Assembly (NCBI GenBank): GCA_019240215.1
Contig: JAFAYQ010000038.1
Location: forward strand, 62,001-126,000
Reading direction: 5' to 3'
Source of the DNA: Actinomycetota bacterium
GTDB lineage: Bacteria > Actinomycetota > Actinomycetes > Streptosporangiales > Streptosporangiaceae
Length of the DNA stretch: 64,000 nucleotides
This document shows, piece after piece, positions 61,846 through 64,000 of this stretch. Each line of letters begins with the position of its first letter. Position 1 is the stretch's first letter. The notes beneath the pieces are model-generated. The model did no database searches. It worked only from the letters and a program-made list of their open reading frames with translations, and was not told the origin of the DNA. The position numbers were made by a program, and so were the translations under genes.

Positions 61846-63014
61846 GGTTGCTCCGCCTGGCCGGGCAGCCTGGCGCTGACGGTGAACCCGCCGCCGCTGG
61901 CCGCGCCGGTGGTCAGTTCGCCGCCGACCGCGGCCGCCCGCTCGCGCATGCCGAGCAGGCCGTGCCCGCCCGCTGGCGTCGACGGCGCGGCCGGCGGGCC
62001 GGGGCCGTTGTCGCGGACCCGCAGCCGCAGGCCGTCGCCGCCGTACCGCAGCTCCACGTCGACCGCGGCGCCGGGGGCGTGCCGCCGGGAGTTGGTCAGC
62101 GCCTCCTGGATGATCCGGTAGGCGGCCAGCTCCACCCCCGGATCGAGGGAGACCGGGACCCCGCTGACGATCAGCCGGGTGCCGGCCCCGGACGCCTCCC
62201 GGGCGTCGTCGAGCAGCCGGTTGAGCTGGCGCAGGCCTGGCTGCGGCTGCCGGTCGGCGCCGTCCTCACCGGTGTCCTCGCGCAGCACCCCCAGCAGCCG
62301 CCGCATCTCGGTCAGCCCGGCCCGGGCGGTGTCACCGATCGCACGCAGCCGCTGGGCGGTGGCGGGCGGCAGGTCGGGTGCGGTCAGCCGGGCCGTCTCG
62401 GCCTGCACCGCGATCATCGAGATGTGGTGGGCGACCACGTCGTGCAGCTCACGGGAGATGCGAGCCCGTTCCCCGCGGGCGGTGTGCTCGAGCAGGGTGC
62501 CCGCGAACTCGGCCCGGGCGGCGGTGTGCTCGGTCGCCTCGAACTGGGCCCGCCAGGCCAGGCCGGCGCCCGCCGCCACCGGGGCCAGCGCCGCCGCCAG
62601 CACCGTCACCACCCGGGTCTCGCCGCTGCCGCCCGGCCCGGCCAGCGCCACCGCCAGGAACGGCAGCCCCAGCGCGACCGCCAGCCACACCGTTCCCCAC
62701 TGCGGCCCGCGGCGGCCGAGCCGCCCGGCCACCAGCAGCAGTGCGGCCACGCTGGCCAGCGGCAGCAGGTGGAACAGGGTGAGCGCCAGCAGGCCGGCCA
62801 CGCCCACCACCACGGCCGCCGCCACCGGCGGCAGGAACGCGAGCGGCAGCGTGCTGCCCAGCGCCAGCACGCTGAGGAACAGCGCCGGCGGGGTGACGCC
62901 GTGCCCGCGCACGGCCACCTCGGTCACGGCCAGCAGGCCGAGCAGCACCGCGGTGATGATCGATCCCACCCCTTCATTGTCGTCGCTGGGGCAAGCCGCT
63001 GGCGTCCCCCGCAC
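61842..63014 (-). CDS. Sensor histidine kinase, NarX/DesK class
   Basis: 390 residues. Four to six N-terminal helices ([20 protein letters not shown] and others to about 150) with little outside. HisKA_3 is [20 protein letters not shown], with the phospho-His near 195; the ATPase has [20 protein letters not shown] and [28 protein letters not shown]. It phosphorylates the coupled response regulator. The likely target is the divergent ABC transporter at 63101. The start is unsure: a GTG 15 codons later (62969) is possible. Confidence 0.92.
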   Translation of the reverse strand: MRGTPAACPSDDNEGVGSIITAVLLGLLAVTEVAVRGHGVTPPALFLSVLALGSTLPLAFLPPVAAAVVVGVAGLLALTLFHLLPLASVAALLLVAGRLGRRGPQWGTVWLAVALGLPFLAVALAGPGGSGETRVVTVLAAALAPVAAGAGLAWRAQFEATEHTAARAEFAGTLLEHTARGERARISRELHDVVAHHISMIAVQAETARLTAPDLPPATAQRLRAIGDTARAGLTEMRRLLGVLREDTGEDGADRQPQPGLRQLNRLLDDAREASGAGTRLIVSGVPVSLDPGVELAAYRIIQEALTNSRRHAPGAAVDVELRYGGDGLRLRVRDNGPGPPAAPSTPAGGHGLLGMRERAAAVGGELTTGAASGGGFTVSARLPGQAEQP

Positions 63015-63100
63015 GGGGGAGGCGGCGGTCGTCCGGCCGGCCGGAAGACCCCTCTCAGGCGGGACGACGCCGGGGCCGGTCGCGGCCTAGCGTGCGGGGC

Positions 63101-64000
63101 ATGGAAGCAACGGTCGAAGTCGACGGGCTGCGTAAACGTTTCGGGCCGACCCCGGCCCTGGACGGCATGACGTTCACCGTCCGGCCCGGTCAGGTCACCG
63201 GGTTCGTCGGCCCCAACGGGGCCGGTAAGTCCACCACCATGCGGGTGATCCTCGGGCTGGACGCGCCCGACCAGGGCCGGGCGCTGATCGGCGGCCAGCC
63301 CTACGCGAGCCTGCGGCACCCGCTCAGCCACGTGGGCGCGCTGCTCGACGCGGGGGCGCTGCAGCCCAGCCGCAGCGCCCGGCATCACCTGCTGTGGCTG
63401 GCGCATTCCCAGGGGCTGCGGGCCGGCCGGGTCGACGACGTGATCGGGCTGACCGGCCTGGCCAGCGCCACCCGGCGCAAGGCGGGCGGCTACTCGCTGG
63501 GCATGCGCCAGCGCCTCGGCATCGCCGCCGCACTGCTCGGCGACCCGCCGGTGCTGATGCTGGACGAGCCGTTCAACGGCCTCGACCCCGAGGGCATCCT
63601 CTGGATGCGCACGTTCCTGCGCGCGCTGGCGGCCGAAGGCCGGGCCGTGCTGGTGTCCAGCCACCTGATGAGCGAACTGCAGGACGCGGCCGATCACCTG
63701 GTGGTGGCGGGCCGCGGCCGGGTGGTGGCCGACACCAGCGTGGCCGACCTGATCGCGGCCGCGTCCGGGGACCGGGTCACGCTGCGGACCGAGGCCCGCT
63801 CGGCGGCGATGACGGTGCTGGCCAGCGCGGGGGCCACCGTCGCCGCCACCGGCCGCGACACCGTCACCATCTCCGGGCTGCCCGCCCGGCAGGTGGTGGC
63901 GCTGCTCGGGGACAGCGCGGTGCCGTTCGCCGAGGTGTCCGCTCACCGCGCCACCCTCGAGGAGGCTTACATGGAGCTGACCCGGGACGTGACCGAGTTC
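63101..64000 (+). CDS. ABC transporter ATP-binding protein (runs off the window)
   Basis: 300 residues present without a stop. Walker A is GFVGPNGAGKSTTMRVIL near residue 37; the signature is GGYSLGMRQRLGIAAALLGD near 130; Walker B VLMLDEPFNGLDPEG near 152; the H-loop VLVSSHLMSELQDAADHL near 185. The C-terminal part (LEEAYMELTRDV) is that of export-type CcmA/DrrA-like ATPases. It is divergent from the two-component operon, as is common for drug or peptide exporters under NarL-type control. The permease should follow beyond the window. Confidence 0.93.
   Translation, partial: MEATVEVDGLRKRFGPTPALDGMTFTVRPGQVTGFVGPNGAGKSTTMRVILGLDAPDQGRALIGGQPYASLRHPLSHVGALLDAGALQPSRSARHHLLWLAHSQGLRAGRVDDVIGLTGLASATRRKAGGYSLGMRQRLGIAAALLGDPPVLMLDEPFNGLDPEGILWMRTFLRALAAEGRAVLVSSHLMSELQDAADHLVVAGRGRVVADTSVADLIAAASGDRVTLRTEARSAAMTVLASAGATVAATGRDTVTISGLPARQVVALLGDSAVPFAEVSAHRATLEEAYMELTRDVTEF

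Overview
The window is 64 kb of GC-rich DNA (roughly 70% G+C by eye) with the gene set of a filamentous-type actinomycete: F420/LLM-family oxidoreductases, SigE- and ECF41-type sigma factors, DUF4232, DUF5998, DUF3145, CU044_5270-like and maltokinase-cap proteins, many TetR/MarR/HxlR/MocR regulators, and several apparently leaderless GTG/ATG starts. A Streptosporangiales/Treboniaceae/Streptomyces-like origin is a guess; no rRNA or tRNA gene was seen that would settle it.

Layout. 1-14 kb: an alpha/beta hydrolase start, a double-TetR regulator, an azoreductase/MarR pair with two palindromic operators, a lipoprotein, an acyl-CoA ligase, adenosine deaminase and an MFS exporter facing a TetR gene across a four-unit 15-bp operator array. 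This stretch is littered with broken genes: a frameshifted Pro-rich protein, a sigma-factor/CU044_5270 chimera, a frameshifted secreted protein, an SDR tail, a headless HigB-like toxin with an intact antitoxin, and an ECF sigma pseudogene. 13-15 kb: an AbiEii-like nucleotidyltransferase with a small partner, and lipB. 15-22 kb: a large FAAL-ACP-thioester reductase, an epimerase/ECF41 sigma pair, an intradiol dioxygenase, and SRPBCC/ArsR. 22.9-32 kb: a nucleobase/hydantoin permease, phosphopentomutase-like enzyme, DeoC, beta-ureidopropionase, dihydropyrimidinase and an F420-type oxidoreductase, which together look like a nucleoside/pyrimidine catabolic operon; a KAP-ATPase/TIR fusion follows 2 nt after it. 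32-45 kb: methionine sulfoxide reductases, a truncated aldo/keto reductase, regulators each paired with an LLM enzyme or transporter, an LspA-like peptidase, VapBC, and a SIR2 defence-type gene interrupted by two consecutive stops.

45-64 kb is mostly conserved actinomycete backbone: sucB, lpdA, pepA, a ChrB-like protein opposite a COG4280 membrane protein with a tiny coupled membrane protein, cobS, DUF5998, a nucleotide pyrophosphatase, a MarR-GNAT fusion, lnt, DUF3145, a CBM48 protein, a ComA/VOC/histidine-phosphatase operon, a two-component system, and the start of an ABC transporter.

Themes. First, innate-immunity-like genes (KAP-TIR, SIR2, AbiEii-like, VapBC, HigBA remnant) lie in the accessory part, between or beside backbone genes. 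Second, gene decay is concentrated at 3-14 kb and 33.9 kb; sequencing or assembly error is the main alternative. Third, well-resolved operators sit in front of most regulator pairs. Starts were chosen from Shine-Dalgarno spacing and family N-termini; all functions are by family resemblance read from the translated sequence, without database searches.
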